Of a DNA stretch of 21,264 nucleotides, positions 7,563 to 15,293 are shown one piece after another. The first letter of the stretch is position 1; each line of letters opens with the position of its first letter. Under the pieces are notes generated by a model that was not told the DNA's origin, did not search any database, and was given only the letters and a program-made list of their open reading frames with translations. Where the stretch lies: contig CAYVAT010000047.1 in assembly GCA_964449165.1 (NCBI GenBank), forward strand, positions 1-21,264, given 5' to 3'. This DNA comes from CAYSCW01 sp964449165 (GTDB lineage Bacteria > Acidobacteriota > Aminicenantia > Aminicenantales > Aminicenantaceae). A program made the position numbers and the translations under genes.

Positions 7563-7952
7563 TTATTTGCGGGGAACCTTTCCCACGCTCACAAACTTTA
7601 CCCCAGCCTTGCTGATGATCACGAAACCCAGGGGCTTTGCTTCTCCACTGATATAAAATCCGCTTCCTCCCATAGGAGATCCTCCTCCGGGCCCTCCTCC
7701 GCCACCGCCAAAGCCGACGTCGATCATGATGATGGGGATGACGGTTACTTTGCCTATTTTCACCGGATCACCGACAACGTTTTTGACGTGAAGATCTCTG
7801 GAGAGACGTTCGGTCATCGCTTTGGTCAGATTAGAGAGAGCATCACTCGCCTTCACCTGAACCTGAGGCTTCTCCTCGAGTGCTCGCAGAGCGCCGGTCA
7901 TGGAGAAGAGCATTAAAAAGACTCCAAAAAAGACAACCCATTTTCCTCTCAA
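7563..7952 (-). CDS. Small exported GerW/YtfJ-like protein
   Basis: 129 residues from TTG at 7952. This start is chosen because a perfect AGGAGG (7959-7964) lies 6 nt upstream; the longer frame, opening at another TTG (7982), would place the SD inside the gene and has no SD of its own. Signal peptide: WVVFFGVFLMLFSMTGALRA. The mature part is a GerW/YtfJ-type domain: LHVKNVVGDPVKIGKVTVIP, then a Gly-rich loop VGFGGGGGGPGGGSPMGGSG, then a strand GEAKPLGFVIISKAGVKFVS. It is the single-domain counterpart of the downstream TPR fusion, 10 nt away, suggesting the two proteins act together, possibly as an oligomer in the periplasm. No enzymatic residues recognised. Confidence 0.8.
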   Translation of the reverse strand: MRGKWVVFFGVFLMLFSMTGALRALEEKPQVQVKASDALSNLTKAMTERLSRDLHVKNVVGDPVKIGKVTVIPIIMIDVGFGGGGGGPGGGSPMGGSGFYISGEAKPLGFVIISKAGVKFVSVGKVPRK

Positions 7953-7981
7953 TTGATACCTCCTTTTTTTATTTTTTTCCA

Positions 7982-8018
7982 ACCCGCCGTTTGAGATTCC
8001 AGAACATAATCGGCGGGT
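7982..8018 (+). other. GC-rich stem-loop in the leader of the GerW-like pair; terminator-like on the plus strand
   Basis: Perfect 8-bp stem ACCCGCCG (7982-7989) / CGGCGGGT (8011-8018) with a 21-nt loop. On the plus strand it is followed by C and five T (8020-8024), giving terminator shape, but no plus-strand gene ends here. On the minus strand the hairpin lies about 18 nt before the SD of the GerW-like gene, separated from it by an A-rich tract. It may stop antisense transcription, or cap or stabilise the mRNA segment. Confidence 0.5.
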
Positions 8019-8103
8019 CTTTTTGATCGAGCTGAGAAACCCAGCAAATAAAATCCAATTTCTTCACCAGTGTATACGAAAAACTACCCCAAAAGTATGT
8101 TTC

Positions 8104-9222
8104 TTAATAATCTTTTGATTGGAAAACTTCATGCTGAAGGATCGCCTTCCTGATTCTTTCCTCCTGGACAGAAACGCCTATCCCCGGCGAGCCGGGAACT
8201 TTGATTGTCCCCCGAGAAGTGATCTCCACAGGGGGTTCGATCAGATCCTGGAGATAATACCTTCGGCTTGCTGAAAGATCATTGGGAAATTGGAAGTTGG
8301 GAAGAGATGCCAGATGGATGTTATGAGCCCGGCCTATTCCCGACTCTAACATTCCTCCACACCAGACAGGAATCGATTGTTTCTGACAGTAATCGTGGAT
8401 CTTCCGTGCCTCCACCACTCCTCCAACCCGTCCCAGCTTGATGTTGATGATGCCACAGCTTCTCATCTCGTGTGCCTTCCGGGCAGAATCTTCGGAGAGG
8501 ATGCTTTCATCCAGACAAAGCGGAGTCTTCATCTCTTTCTGCAGAAGGCTGTGATCCCACAGGTCGTAGGCTGGAAAAGGCTGCTCTACCATGAGCAGCC
8601 CGAAGAAATCCAGTTTTTTCAGGATTTCTTTATCTTTTAAAGTGAAGGCTCCATTGGCATCGACCTGAAGAGGAATATCAGGAAATCTATTCCTTATCCT
8701 CTCACAGACCCGAACATCCCAGCCCGGTTTGATTTTGATCTTAATCCTAGGGTATCCCTCCTGGAGGAAGTTTTCGATCCTCTCCAAAAGCTTGTTTTCG
8801 GTATCTTGAATCCCCACACTCACTCCTGCGGGAATTTCTCTTTTTTCTCCTCCATAGATCTTGCAAAGAGGAAGATCTTCCTTCTTTCCCAAAAGATCCC
8901 AGAGAGCAAGCTCAAGCCCTGCCTTGGCCATGGGATGCCCTTTGTACCTTTTAACCGCTTGATAAAAATCCTCGGGATTGACCAGGTTCTTTTGAAAAAC
9001 AAGGGGAATCAAAAAATCCTTCAACATTATCCAGGCTGTAGATGTGGTTTCGTAACTGTACAAGGGACTCCTGGCGGCAACCACTTCCCCATAACCGGAA
9101 ATTCCTTCTCCTTGAACTTTGACGATGATAAAGGTACGTCCCTCCTCCCGGCCAAAACTCGTCTCAAAAAAATGACGATAAGGAAGTTCCAGGAGGAAAA
9201 GTTCGATCTGCTCGATTTTCAT
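8104..9222 (-). CDS. menC: Enolase-superfamily enzyme, o-succinylbenzoate synthase / N-acylamino acid racemase type
   Basis: 372 residues, full length for the MenC/NSAR branch of the muconate-lactonizing group. The active-site set is complete and correctly spaced: KxK at Lys163/Lys165 (IKIKPGW), metal ligands Asp188 (VDANG), Glu213 (VEQPF) and Asp238 (CLDES), and catalytic Lys262 (NIKLGRVGG). GGMLESGIGRAHN (289-301) is characteristic of this branch. Family members dehydrate SHCHC to o-succinylbenzoate in menaquinone synthesis, and many also or instead racemise N-acylamino acids. No other men gene is present; the neighbours are glycosyltransferases, so the physiological reaction is open and the symbol is by similarity only. 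The ATG comes 1 nt after the upstream stop (TGA-G-ATG), so it belongs to the glycosyltransferase operon. Confidence 0.85.
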   Translation of the reverse strand: MKIEQIELFLLELPYRHFFETSFGREEGRTFIIVKVQGEGISGYGEVVAARSPLYSYETTSTAWIMLKDFLIPLVFQKNLVNPEDFYQAVKRYKGHPMAKAGLELALWDLLGKKEDLPLCKIYGGEKREIPAGVSVGIQDTENKLLERIENFLQEGYPRIKIKIKPGWDVRVCERIRNRFPDIPLQVDANGAFTLKDKEILKKLDFFGLLMVEQPFPAYDLWDHSLLQKEMKTPLCLDESILSEDSARKAHEMRSCGIINIKLGRVGGVVEARKIHDYCQKQSIPVWCGGMLESGIGRAHNIHLASLPNFQFPNDLSASRRYYLQDLIEPPVEITSRGTIKVPGSPGIGVSVQEERIRKAILQHEVFQSKDY

Positions 9223-9223
9223 C

Positions 9224-10333
9224 TCAGCGAAGATTCACTCCTTTTCTAGATGCCAATCTTTCGTAGAGGGCACCCATCCTGTTGGCCATAGCTTCCGCTG
9301 AAAATCTCTGGTGAACAACTTTGTATCCTTCTTCTCCTAAACGCGATGCTAAGTCTTTATCGTTGAAGAGTTTGAGGATTGCCTTAGCCAGTGCAGATGG
9401 ATTGCGGGGCGGAACAAGAAGTCCAGTCTGCCTATGGATGACAACCTCCGGGATACCTCCGGTCCTGGTTGCCACTACGGGAAGACGACAGGCCATAGCA
9501 TCCAGGATGCTGCTTCCCAATCCTTCCAGGTATGAAGAGAGGACGAATGCATTCAGAGAAGAGAGAATTTGCGGCACATCCTCGCGAAATCCGAGGAAAA
9601 ACACCAAATCCTCAACCTGAGAGTCTTTCGCCTCCTTGGTCAATTCCATACGCAGAGGCCCCTCGCCAACAATGATGATCTTGATTTTAGGTGTCTGCTC
9701 TTTGAGGATTTTCGCCGAGCGGATCAAGTATTTATGGCCTTTATGGTCAGCTAAGTGGGCCACCATACCCACAAGGTAATCGTCCTCAGCAAAACCGAAT
9801 TCTCGACGGAGATAATTGCTGGAGATCGCATCTTGATAGGGAGCAAAGTCAATCCCAGAAGGAATAACATCGACAAGCCCGGAAGGAAGGCCCCCGTCGA
9901 GAAGAACCTTCTTTACTCCTTCAGATATAGCCACTACCGCATCGATGTTTTTACAGTACTTGCCCCGCGAGAAAAAATTCTTCTTCAGCGGAAAATCGAC
10001 ACGCCTGGAGATAACTCTCAACGGTATTTTCGCCAAGGAGGCAGCCGCCGATCCTACAGCTACAGAATGAGCGTCATGAAAATGAGCTAAGAGGCACCTC
10101 TCCCTTCTCATTCGGTAGGCAAGGCGCAGAATTGATAAAATGTCGAACTCGCTTCGTATTTTTAGAGGAAAAACAGGAAGAGCAGCTTCTGCCGCTTTCC
10201 TATGAAGGGGGCTCTCGGGTTGGACTACAAAAAAAACAGGGTAATCTAGACGTTTTAATTCTTTAACCAGCAGAAGAGACTGTCTCTGGCCACCCCTCCA
10301 CTCTTTTCCAGCATCAATATGGAAAAGGCTCAA
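9224..10333 (-). CDS. Family 4 glycosyltransferase (GT-B fold)
   Basis: 369 residues. The N-terminal acceptor half begins with FHIDAGKEWRGGQRQ, a typical opening with a glycine-rich acceptor/phosphate loop. The C-terminal donor half has VGMVAHLADHKGHKYLI, IIVGEGPLR and the nucleotide-sugar binding segment SSYLEGLGSSILDAMACRLP followed by ATRTGGIPEVV, close to the E-x7-E motif of GT4 enzymes though the second acidic residue is Asp. Such enzymes transfer a sugar from a nucleotide donor at the cytoplasmic face to lipopolysaccharide core or other surface glycans. The start overlaps the upstream family 2 gene by 20 nt and the stop is 1 nt before the next gene, so the three are co-expressed. Sugar specificity cannot be read. 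Confidence 0.92.
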   Translation of the reverse strand: MSLFHIDAGKEWRGGQRQSLLLVKELKRLDYPVFFVVQPESPLHRKAAEAALPVFPLKIRSEFDILSILRLAYRMRRERCLLAHFHDAHSVAVGSAAASLAKIPLRVISRRVDFPLKKNFFSRGKYCKNIDAVVAISEGVKKVLLDGGLPSGLVDVIPSGIDFAPYQDAISSNYLRREFGFAEDDYLVGMVAHLADHKGHKYLIRSAKILKEQTPKIKIIIVGEGPLRMELTKEAKDSQVEDLVFFLGFREDVPQILSSLNAFVLSSYLEGLGSSILDAMACRLPVVATRTGGIPEVVIHRQTGLLVPPRNPSALAKAILKLFNDKDLASRLGEEGYKVVHQRFSAEAMANRMGALYERLASRKGVNLR

Positions 10334-11108
10334 TTCTTTCTCCTTTTTTCCATATCTCCTTCAGCTTTGCGTAACGGATAAAAATGGCGTAACCGTTGAG
10401 AACAGAGATGACCAGACCTGGAAAGCCATCCATGAATCCGCCTTTCCAAACATAGGATTTGACGAATCTGAAAAAAGGAAATAAAAGAAGATGATACCAG
10501 CGACATTTTTTCTTTTGGGAATAGAGTTTTTTCGCGCCCAGCTCGGAGAAGGAGTTGATCCGCTTCAGATGTTCTTTGATATTGGCGTATGTAAAGTGAT
10601 GGATGGATCCCTTGAGCTTTACAACCTCTCCCTCTATCATCAACTCCTCATGAACAAATTCCCCTTCCCAGCGGGCTTTATCCCTGTGGAAGAGACGAAT
10701 CTTACGGTCAGGATACCATCCAGAATGACGGATCCACTTACCCAGATAGAAGACCTGTCGAGGCATGGAAAAGCCTGAACATTGAGGCTCTTCCTTTTTC
10801 TTGAGCTCGATGATTTCTTGGCGGAGTTCAGGCGAAAGTCTCTCATCAGCATCCAAAGAAAGAATCCAGGAATAAGAAGCTTTGCTGTTTCCGAAATTCT
10901 TTTGATCGGAAAAATTAGCCCACTTTCTTTGAAAGACTTTTTTTGTAAATCTCTGGGCTATTTCCAATGTCCCATCGCTGCTGTAGGCATCAACGATGAT
11001 GATTTCAGAAGCCACCCCTTCCAAACTCTTTAAGGCCGGCTCAAGACGTTTCTCTTCATTAAGAGTGATGACGACGGCTGAAATTTCCATTTCTATAAAT
11101 ATTATCAC
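10314..11108 (-). CDS. Family 2 glycosyltransferase, LPS-core type (WaaE/LgtF-like)
   Basis: 264 residues, GT-A fold. The N-terminus EISAVVITLNEEKRLEPAL holds the nucleotide-binding strand. IIIVDAYSSDGT and the metal-binding DxD in SLDADERLSPEL follow. The middle region, with YLGKWIRHSGWYPDRKIRLF, a W-x-G motif and FVHEEL, is typical of lipopolysaccharide-core and related transferases. A hydrophobic, aromatic segment near the C-terminus (WYHLLLFPFFRFVKSYVW) is a likely membrane-contact helix. The GTG start at 11108 has AAAGGG 5 nt upstream; ATG six codons later is the usual family start and remains possible. First gene of the surface-glycan operon; its 3' end overlaps the family 4 gene. Confidence 0.92.
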   Translation of the reverse strand: MIIFIEMEISAVVITLNEEKRLEPALKSLEGVASEIIIVDAYSSDGTLEIAQRFTKKVFQRKWANFSDQKNFGNSKASYSWILSLDADERLSPELRQEIIELKKKEEPQCSGFSMPRQVFYLGKWIRHSGWYPDRKIRLFHRDKARWEGEFVHEELMIEGEVVKLKGSIHHFTYANIKEHLKRINSFSELGAKKLYSQKKKCRWYHLLLFPFFRFVKSYVWKGGFMDGFPGLVISVLNGYAIFIRYAKLKEIWKKGERIEPFPY

Positions 11109-11136
11109 AATTTCCCTTTAGGAAAAAAGAGGAAAG

Positions 11137-11355
11137 GAAAGCATCCTTATTTCTGTGATAGGGGTGAGTAATGGGGAATCGTCAGCACGCTGATTTCCCC
11201 AGCGAGGAAATCAGCTCCCGTTCGGACTTCACTCTCCTCTCCTGCGGAGAGGAACCATGCCCGTTCAGTCCTCACAGGGGCTTCCTCATCCCCCATCCCT
11301 CACCCTTTTTGATTCAGTATATATTTAAATCCATCACAGTCTTAAGGATGCTTTC
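11137..11355. repeat. Composite intergenic repeat copy R3, module A (complete)
   Basis: Ends are perfect 10-bp inverted repeats GAAAGCATCC (11137-11146) and GGATGCTTTC (11346-11355). The left arm then has CTGTGATAGGGGTGAG and the right arm its complement, with about 30 extra bases (including CAGTATATATTTAAA) present only on the right. The 110-bp core 11178-11287 is identical base for base to the reverse complement of 33-142, while the right arm matches the right arm of the first copy in direct orientation. It lies upstream of the glycosyltransferase operon, 29 bp from its start codon, so it may contribute promoter or leader sequence. Confidence 0.88.
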
Positions 11356-11357
11356 AA

Positions 11358-11455
11358 GGTGGCGGGGGGGAGGGTCTTGGCGAGGATGGAGGGAAACCGT
11401 TGCCTCACCACTTAACTGGATGAAATATCTCCACTTCTCACGGAAATGGACAGGG
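11358..11455. repeat. Composite repeat copy R3, module B
   Basis: Contains GGGAGGGTCTTGGCGAGGAT (about 11368-11387), GCCTCACCA and AACTGGATGAAATATCTCCAC, then CGGAAAT. It matches 16801-16885 along its length in the same orientation. The remaining bases up to the TolC stop show no clear intrinsic terminator. Confidence 0.7.
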
Positions 11456-11475
11456 CGGTTCTTTACTCTAATGAA

Positions 11476-13032
11476 TTATTTGGTGAATTGGGAAATCTTT
11501 ATGTTTCTTTTGTCCAAACTCAGTCCCAAAGCCTTCTCCAACTTGTTCCAAGCAAGATTGTAATCGACCAAAGCTTTTAACTCCTGAGAACGTGCATTGG
11601 CCAGTTCTTCCTGGAATTGAAGGACAAAATAGTTAGTGGTCAATCCTACATCCAGCTTTTTCTCTTCAGCATCAAGTCTTCTCTCGGCAAGCTCTCGTGC
11701 AACTTTGTAAGCATCCACCCGTTTGGCATTTGTCTCGATATCACGCACTGCACTCCGGACTTCCAGCTGAGTCTGCTTCTCCAAGTTCTCCAGCTCGAGC
11801 TGACTCTTTTCCAGCTCCATCTTCGCCTTTACATAATCAGCCCTGGTCAGGATGCTACTCAATGGAAGAGAGAGGGTCAGGCTGACCGACCAGTTATTGT
11901 AGAGAAGCTTAAAGGCGTCACGCAGAGAATCCATGGAATTCCCCCCTTCCTTCCCCACGATTACACCTGTCAGAGGATCACCGTTGAGATAGAGGAGTCT
12001 ATCCCCTGAAATTCCAGGACTCCAGTAAGAAAGATTAAAATTCAAGCCAGGAAGCATCTGATTCTTAGCCACGCTCAAATTCAGTTCTCTGGTCCCGATT
12101 TCTGTCTTTTTCATCTTCAGGTCAGGTCTGTTGATAAAGGCCCATTCCAATGCTTCTTCCAGAGAAACCTCTTTCTTAGCAAATGTGGGTTTATCCTTGG
12201 GTGTTATTCGGAGAGGAGTCCCCTCCTCTTCTTCAATATTGATGATGTTCTTGAGGCTGTCCTCATACATCCGAATCAGGGCTTCTGCCTGAAGGATATC
12301 CGCCTCCCTTGAGGCCACCACAGCTTCGGCATTCAAGATTTCTATGGGGGCCAGCTTCCCTACTTCCACTTCTTTTTCATTCTTTGCCAAGAGATCTTTG
12401 GCCAACTCCAAAGATTGATTTTTGACATTATAATCTTCAATCGCATAGACAAGATTCCAATAAGCCTCCTGAACCCTGTAGATGGTATCCATCAGAACGG
12501 ATTTGAGCTGCTGTTGAGAAATATCCAAGTTGTTCCGGGCAATGATGATTTCCTTCCTGCTCACCTTAAAGCCGAAATCCTTCAGTAAGGGCTGAGTAAA
12601 GTCAAGGCGCACCATGCTTTCAAAACGGGGGTTTATGAGCTGGAAGGCCTGGTTGGTATCATACTTATTTCTGGATAAAGAGAGAGAAAAATTTCCTCCT
12701 GTGGGAATCTGTTGAACGAGAGAAACAGAATAATCCCTGTACTTGCTTATTACGGTCTCAGCTCCTTGAATCCACCAATAAGAAGGACTCTCCGTCCGTT
12801 CGGCACCATAGTTAAAATCAAATCGGGGGATGAAAAACTCCCTAGCCCGAGTCAAAGACGCATCGGCGATCTCAGGATTATAGACTTCTACAGAAACCTG
12901 AAGATTATTTTTCAGGGCCTTTAGGATACAATCCTCTAAAGAAAGAGAAAGAGGCTCCTCTGCCAAAGAAAAATACGGTATGAACAGAAATGCCGTGATC
13001 ACGCCAAGGATAAAATTCATTTTCCTCTTCAT
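11476..13032 (-). CDS. TolC-family outer membrane efflux/secretion channel protein
   Basis: 518 residues. Signal peptide 1-24 (FILGVITAFLFIPYFSLA). The mature protein has two repeated halves of the outer-membrane efflux (OEP) fold: SLSLEDCILKALKNNLQVSV opens the first and VSLEEALEWAFINRPDLKM the second. Each continues into long helices (YRVQEAYWNLVYAIEDYNVK; LEKSQLELENLEKQTQLEV) and amphipathic strands (YSVSLVQQIPTGGNFSLSLS). Such proteins form trimeric outer-membrane ducts for type I secretion or RND/ABC efflux. No inner-membrane pump or adaptor is encoded beside it, so its partner is elsewhere. SD AGGAGG lies 7 nt before the ATG. It stands alone between the tsaD operon and a repeat. Confidence 0.93.
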   Translation of the reverse strand: MKRKMNFILGVITAFLFIPYFSLAEEPLSLSLEDCILKALKNNLQVSVEVYNPEIADASLTRAREFFIPRFDFNYGAERTESPSYWWIQGAETVISKYRDYSVSLVQQIPTGGNFSLSLSRNKYDTNQAFQLINPRFESMVRLDFTQPLLKDFGFKVSRKEIIIARNNLDISQQQLKSVLMDTIYRVQEAYWNLVYAIEDYNVKNQSLELAKDLLAKNEKEVEVGKLAPIEILNAEAVVASREADILQAEALIRMYEDSLKNIINIEEEEGTPLRITPKDKPTFAKKEVSLEEALEWAFINRPDLKMKKTEIGTRELNLSVAKNQMLPGLNFNLSYWSPGISGDRLLYLNGDPLTGVIVGKEGGNSMDSLRDAFKLLYNNWSVSLTLSLPLSSILTRADYVKAKMELEKSQLELENLEKQTQLEVRSAVRDIETNAKRVDAYKVARELAERRLDAEEKKLDVGLTTNYFVLQFQEELANARSQELKALVDYNLAWNKLEKALGLSLDKRNIKISQFTK

Positions 13033-13128
13033 CTTTTTCCTCCTGAATTAAATTTATATGCCAAATGGTGTGATTTATCTCCTTATTCGGAAGAGAGCAT
13101 AAATCAGACTAAGAACCATTCTAATTAT

Positions 13129-13159
13129 TACATACGAATATTTAACTTCTCTGGTTCAA
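13129..13159 (-). promoter_or_regulatory. Possible sigma-70 promoter of the TolC-like gene
   Basis: On the minus strand TTGAAC (13154-13159) is followed after 19 nt by TATGTA (13129-13134), in an AT-rich gap upstream of the strong SD. The spacing is long and the -10 imperfect, so this is weak. A small hairpin (TCATC/GATGA) and a T-rich run just after the tsaD stop could end the upstream operon. Confidence 0.3.
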
Positions 13160-13198
13160 TAAAAAAATAATTTTTATCATCGTGATGAGCGTTAAGAC

Positions 13199-14239
13199 TC
13201 AACGGGATTTCTTCTTGGAGGAAAATGGTTGAGAAGGGGTGAACCTGGGGTAAGCGTTCGAATCGAGAGGAAAAGAGATCTGATCGTGTCTCTTCAGCTT
13301 CTCTAAAGCAAGGGCAGCCACCATAGCGGCGTTATCAGTGCACATCCTGGGGGATGGGATAAAAGAGGGAAGAGACATTTTCTGGCCAAATTCCTCAAAC
13401 TCTCTCCTGAGCTTTTTGTTCCTGGCCACTCCTCCACAGAGGATAAGAGAAAAAGGGTGATAAGCCTTTATAGTCCGGTCCAGGTTTGAGAGTAAAGCAC
13501 GGATGATCGCTCGTTCAAAGCTGGCAATAAAATCATAAAACCGGGAGTGGCCCTTGGAAATCTTCTCCTTCCTTATCCAGTTCAATGCGGCCGTCTTGAG
13601 TCCGCTAAAGCTGAAATCGAGGCTTCTGTCCGTCATATAAGGAAGGGAAAATCGATAGGAGTGCGGGTCTCCTTTTTCAGCTATCTTATCGATTACCGGG
13701 CCTCCAGGATAGCCCAAATTGAGAAATTTGGCGATTTTATCCAGAGCTTCTCCAGCAGCATCATCTCTTGTCCTTCCGATGAGCTTGTATTCGAGCTTCT
13801 GTTCCATAAAAAAAGTAGTGGTGTGGCCTCCTGAGACTACAAGAGCAACCGCTGGAAAAGGAACAGTCTTGTTCTCCACAAAGACTGATTCCACATGGGC
13901 TTCAAGATGGTCTACGGGAATCAGAGGTTTGTGGAAATAATAAGCCAGGCCTTTGGCAAATGAGAGGCCCACAAGCAAAGACCCGATAAGTCCTGGACCC
14001 TGGGTCACACCATAAGCATCGACCTCTTCCAGCCTCAGGTCTGCTCGCTTCAGGCTCTCCTCCACAACATAACCGATGGATTCTATGTGCTGGCGAGAAG
14101 CAAGCTCCGGAACCACACCGCCATAAGGAGCGTGAATCTCATCCTGAGAAAGAACAACATCGCTCAGAATCTTAAAGTCGTCTCTTATCACCGCTGCTGC
14201 GGTTTCGTCACAGGAGGTTTCAATCCCTAAAATGTGCAT
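13199..14239 (-). CDS. tsaD: tRNA N6-adenosine threonylcarbamoyltransferase TsaD
   Basis: 346 residues, normal length for the family. It carries the full Kae1/TsaD signature: ILGIETSCDETAAAV at the N-terminus, GGVVPELASRQH (40-51), the metal-binding His111-x3-His115 (HLEAH), VVSGGHTT, GEALDKIAKFLNLGYPGG, and CTDNAAM near the C-terminus with the third metal ligand. TsaD, with TsaB and TsaE, moves the threonylcarbamoyl group from TC-AMP to A37 of ANN-decoding tRNAs (t6A), in the cytoplasm. Older databases call it O-sialoglycoprotein endopeptidase. It lies 19 nt after mtnA in the same operon. No tsaB or tsaE is nearby. Confidence 0.97.
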   Translation of the reverse strand: MHILGIETSCDETAAAVIRDDFKILSDVVLSQDEIHAPYGGVVPELASRQHIESIGYVVEESLKRADLRLEEVDAYGVTQGPGLIGSLLVGLSFAKGLAYYFHKPLIPVDHLEAHVESVFVENKTVPFPAVALVVSGGHTTTFFMEQKLEYKLIGRTRDDAAGEALDKIAKFLNLGYPGGPVIDKIAEKGDPHSYRFSLPYMTDRSLDFSFSGLKTAALNWIRKEKISKGHSRFYDFIASFERAIIRALLSNLDRTIKAYHPFSLILCGGVARNKKLRREFEEFGQKMSLPSFIPSPRMCTDNAAMVAALALEKLKRHDQISFPLDSNAYPRFTPSQPFSSKKKSR

Positions 14240-14258
14240 GGATACATCTCTTACTTGA

Positions 14259-15290
14259 TTATTTTAATCTTAATCGCTCCAAGTTCCTACGGTAAGGAGG
14301 ACGGGCAATCCCTTTTTCGGTGACAATGGCTGAGATGTATCTCGCCGGTGTGACATCAAAAGCTGGGTTCAAGGCTTTAACTTGAGGAGGGGCCAAACAC
14401 TTCCCTCCCACTTCTCTTATCTCTTGAGGATCTCTTTCCTCGATGGGAATGTGGCTGCCGTCATGAGTTGCGAAGTCGACCGTGGAAAACGGAGCAGCCA
14501 CATAGAAGGGAATACCGTGCTCTTTAGCCAAGATCGCCACTGTGTAAGTTCCGATTTTATTTGCCGAATCACCATTTCGGGCAATCCTGTCTGCTCCAGT
14601 GACGACCAAGCTGATCATATTCTTCTGCATCAGATAGCCTGCTGTGCTGTCTGTGATGAGGACAACTGAAATATGCTCTTTCTCCAATTCCCAGCAGGTC
14701 AGCCTTGCTCCCTGAAGCAAAGGCCTGGTTTCATCTGCATAGACCTGAATCCTCTTGCCCGCCCCGACGGCTGCCCGGATAATCCCCAATGCTGTGCCAT
14801 ATCCGGCTGTGGCCAAGGCTCCAGCGTTGCAGTGAGTGAGGATTGAATCCCCGTCCTTTATCAGCTGTTCTCCCCAAAATCCGATCTTTCTGTTGGCCTC
14901 CACATCTTCCTTCTCGATCGCCAGAGCTTCCTTGATCAACCTCTCTTTCAGCTGGACGAGGCCAAGATGGCGGTTTCGATCAAAGGCAGCCTTCATCCTC
15001 TCCAGAGACCAGAAGAGATTGCGGGCTGTAGGCCTTGTCATCCTCAGCCTTTGGTAGATTTGATCAAATTCCTGATCGAGCTTCTCCCCTTTTTCGATCC
15101 TCAGCATGCCCAGGGCAAGGCCGAAGGCAGCCGCCACCCCGATGGCAGGAGCTCCCCGGATTGCCATCTTCTCGATAGCCTCGGCAACCTTCCTGTAGTC
15201 TCTGAACTCCACATAGACCTCTTTTTGAGGCAGCTTTCTCTGGTCGATCATCACTACTTTATCTTTATCCCAATAAATGGTAGGCCGCAT
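14259..15290 (-). CDS. mtnA: S-methyl-5-thioribose-1-phosphate isomerase
   Basis: 343 residues. MtnA of the eIF-2B-like isomerase family converts methylthioribose-1-phosphate to methylthioribulose-1-phosphate in methionine salvage. Seen: MAIRGAPAIGVAAAFG (42-57), the catalytic Cys154 in THCNAGALATAGYG, the catalytic Asp234 in VVTGADRIARNGDSANKIGT, and VAAPFSTVDF. These residues separate it from the ribose-1,5-bisphosphate isomerases and eIF2B regulatory subunits. The start ATG is 3 nt after the upstream stop, with AGAGGTG as SD. No other methionine-salvage gene is in view, so it may work in a partial pathway. Confidence 0.96.
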   Translation of the reverse strand: MRPTIYWDKDKVVMIDQRKLPQKEVYVEFRDYRKVAEAIEKMAIRGAPAIGVAAAFGLALGMLRIEKGEKLDQEFDQIYQRLRMTRPTARNLFWSLERMKAAFDRNRHLGLVQLKERLIKEALAIEKEDVEANRKIGFWGEQLIKDGDSILTHCNAGALATAGYGTALGIIRAAVGAGKRIQVYADETRPLLQGARLTCWELEKEHISVVLITDSTAGYLMQKNMISLVVTGADRIARNGDSANKIGTYTVAILAKEHGIPFYVAAPFSTVDFATHDGSHIPIEERDPQEIREVGGKCLAPPQVKALNPAFDVTPARYISAIVTEKGIARPPYRRNLERLRLK

Positions 15291-15293
15291 TAT

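Noticed and set aside
7953..7982. Ten extra N-terminal codons of the small GerW-like protein (TTG at 7982)
   Set aside because: The perfect AGGAGG lies inside this stretch and serves the TTG at 7952; the upstream TTG has no SD and touches the hairpin.
11171..11563. 130-codon plus-strand open frame
   Set aside because: Crosses repeat R3 and the antisense of the TolC-like gene; no codon or domain support.
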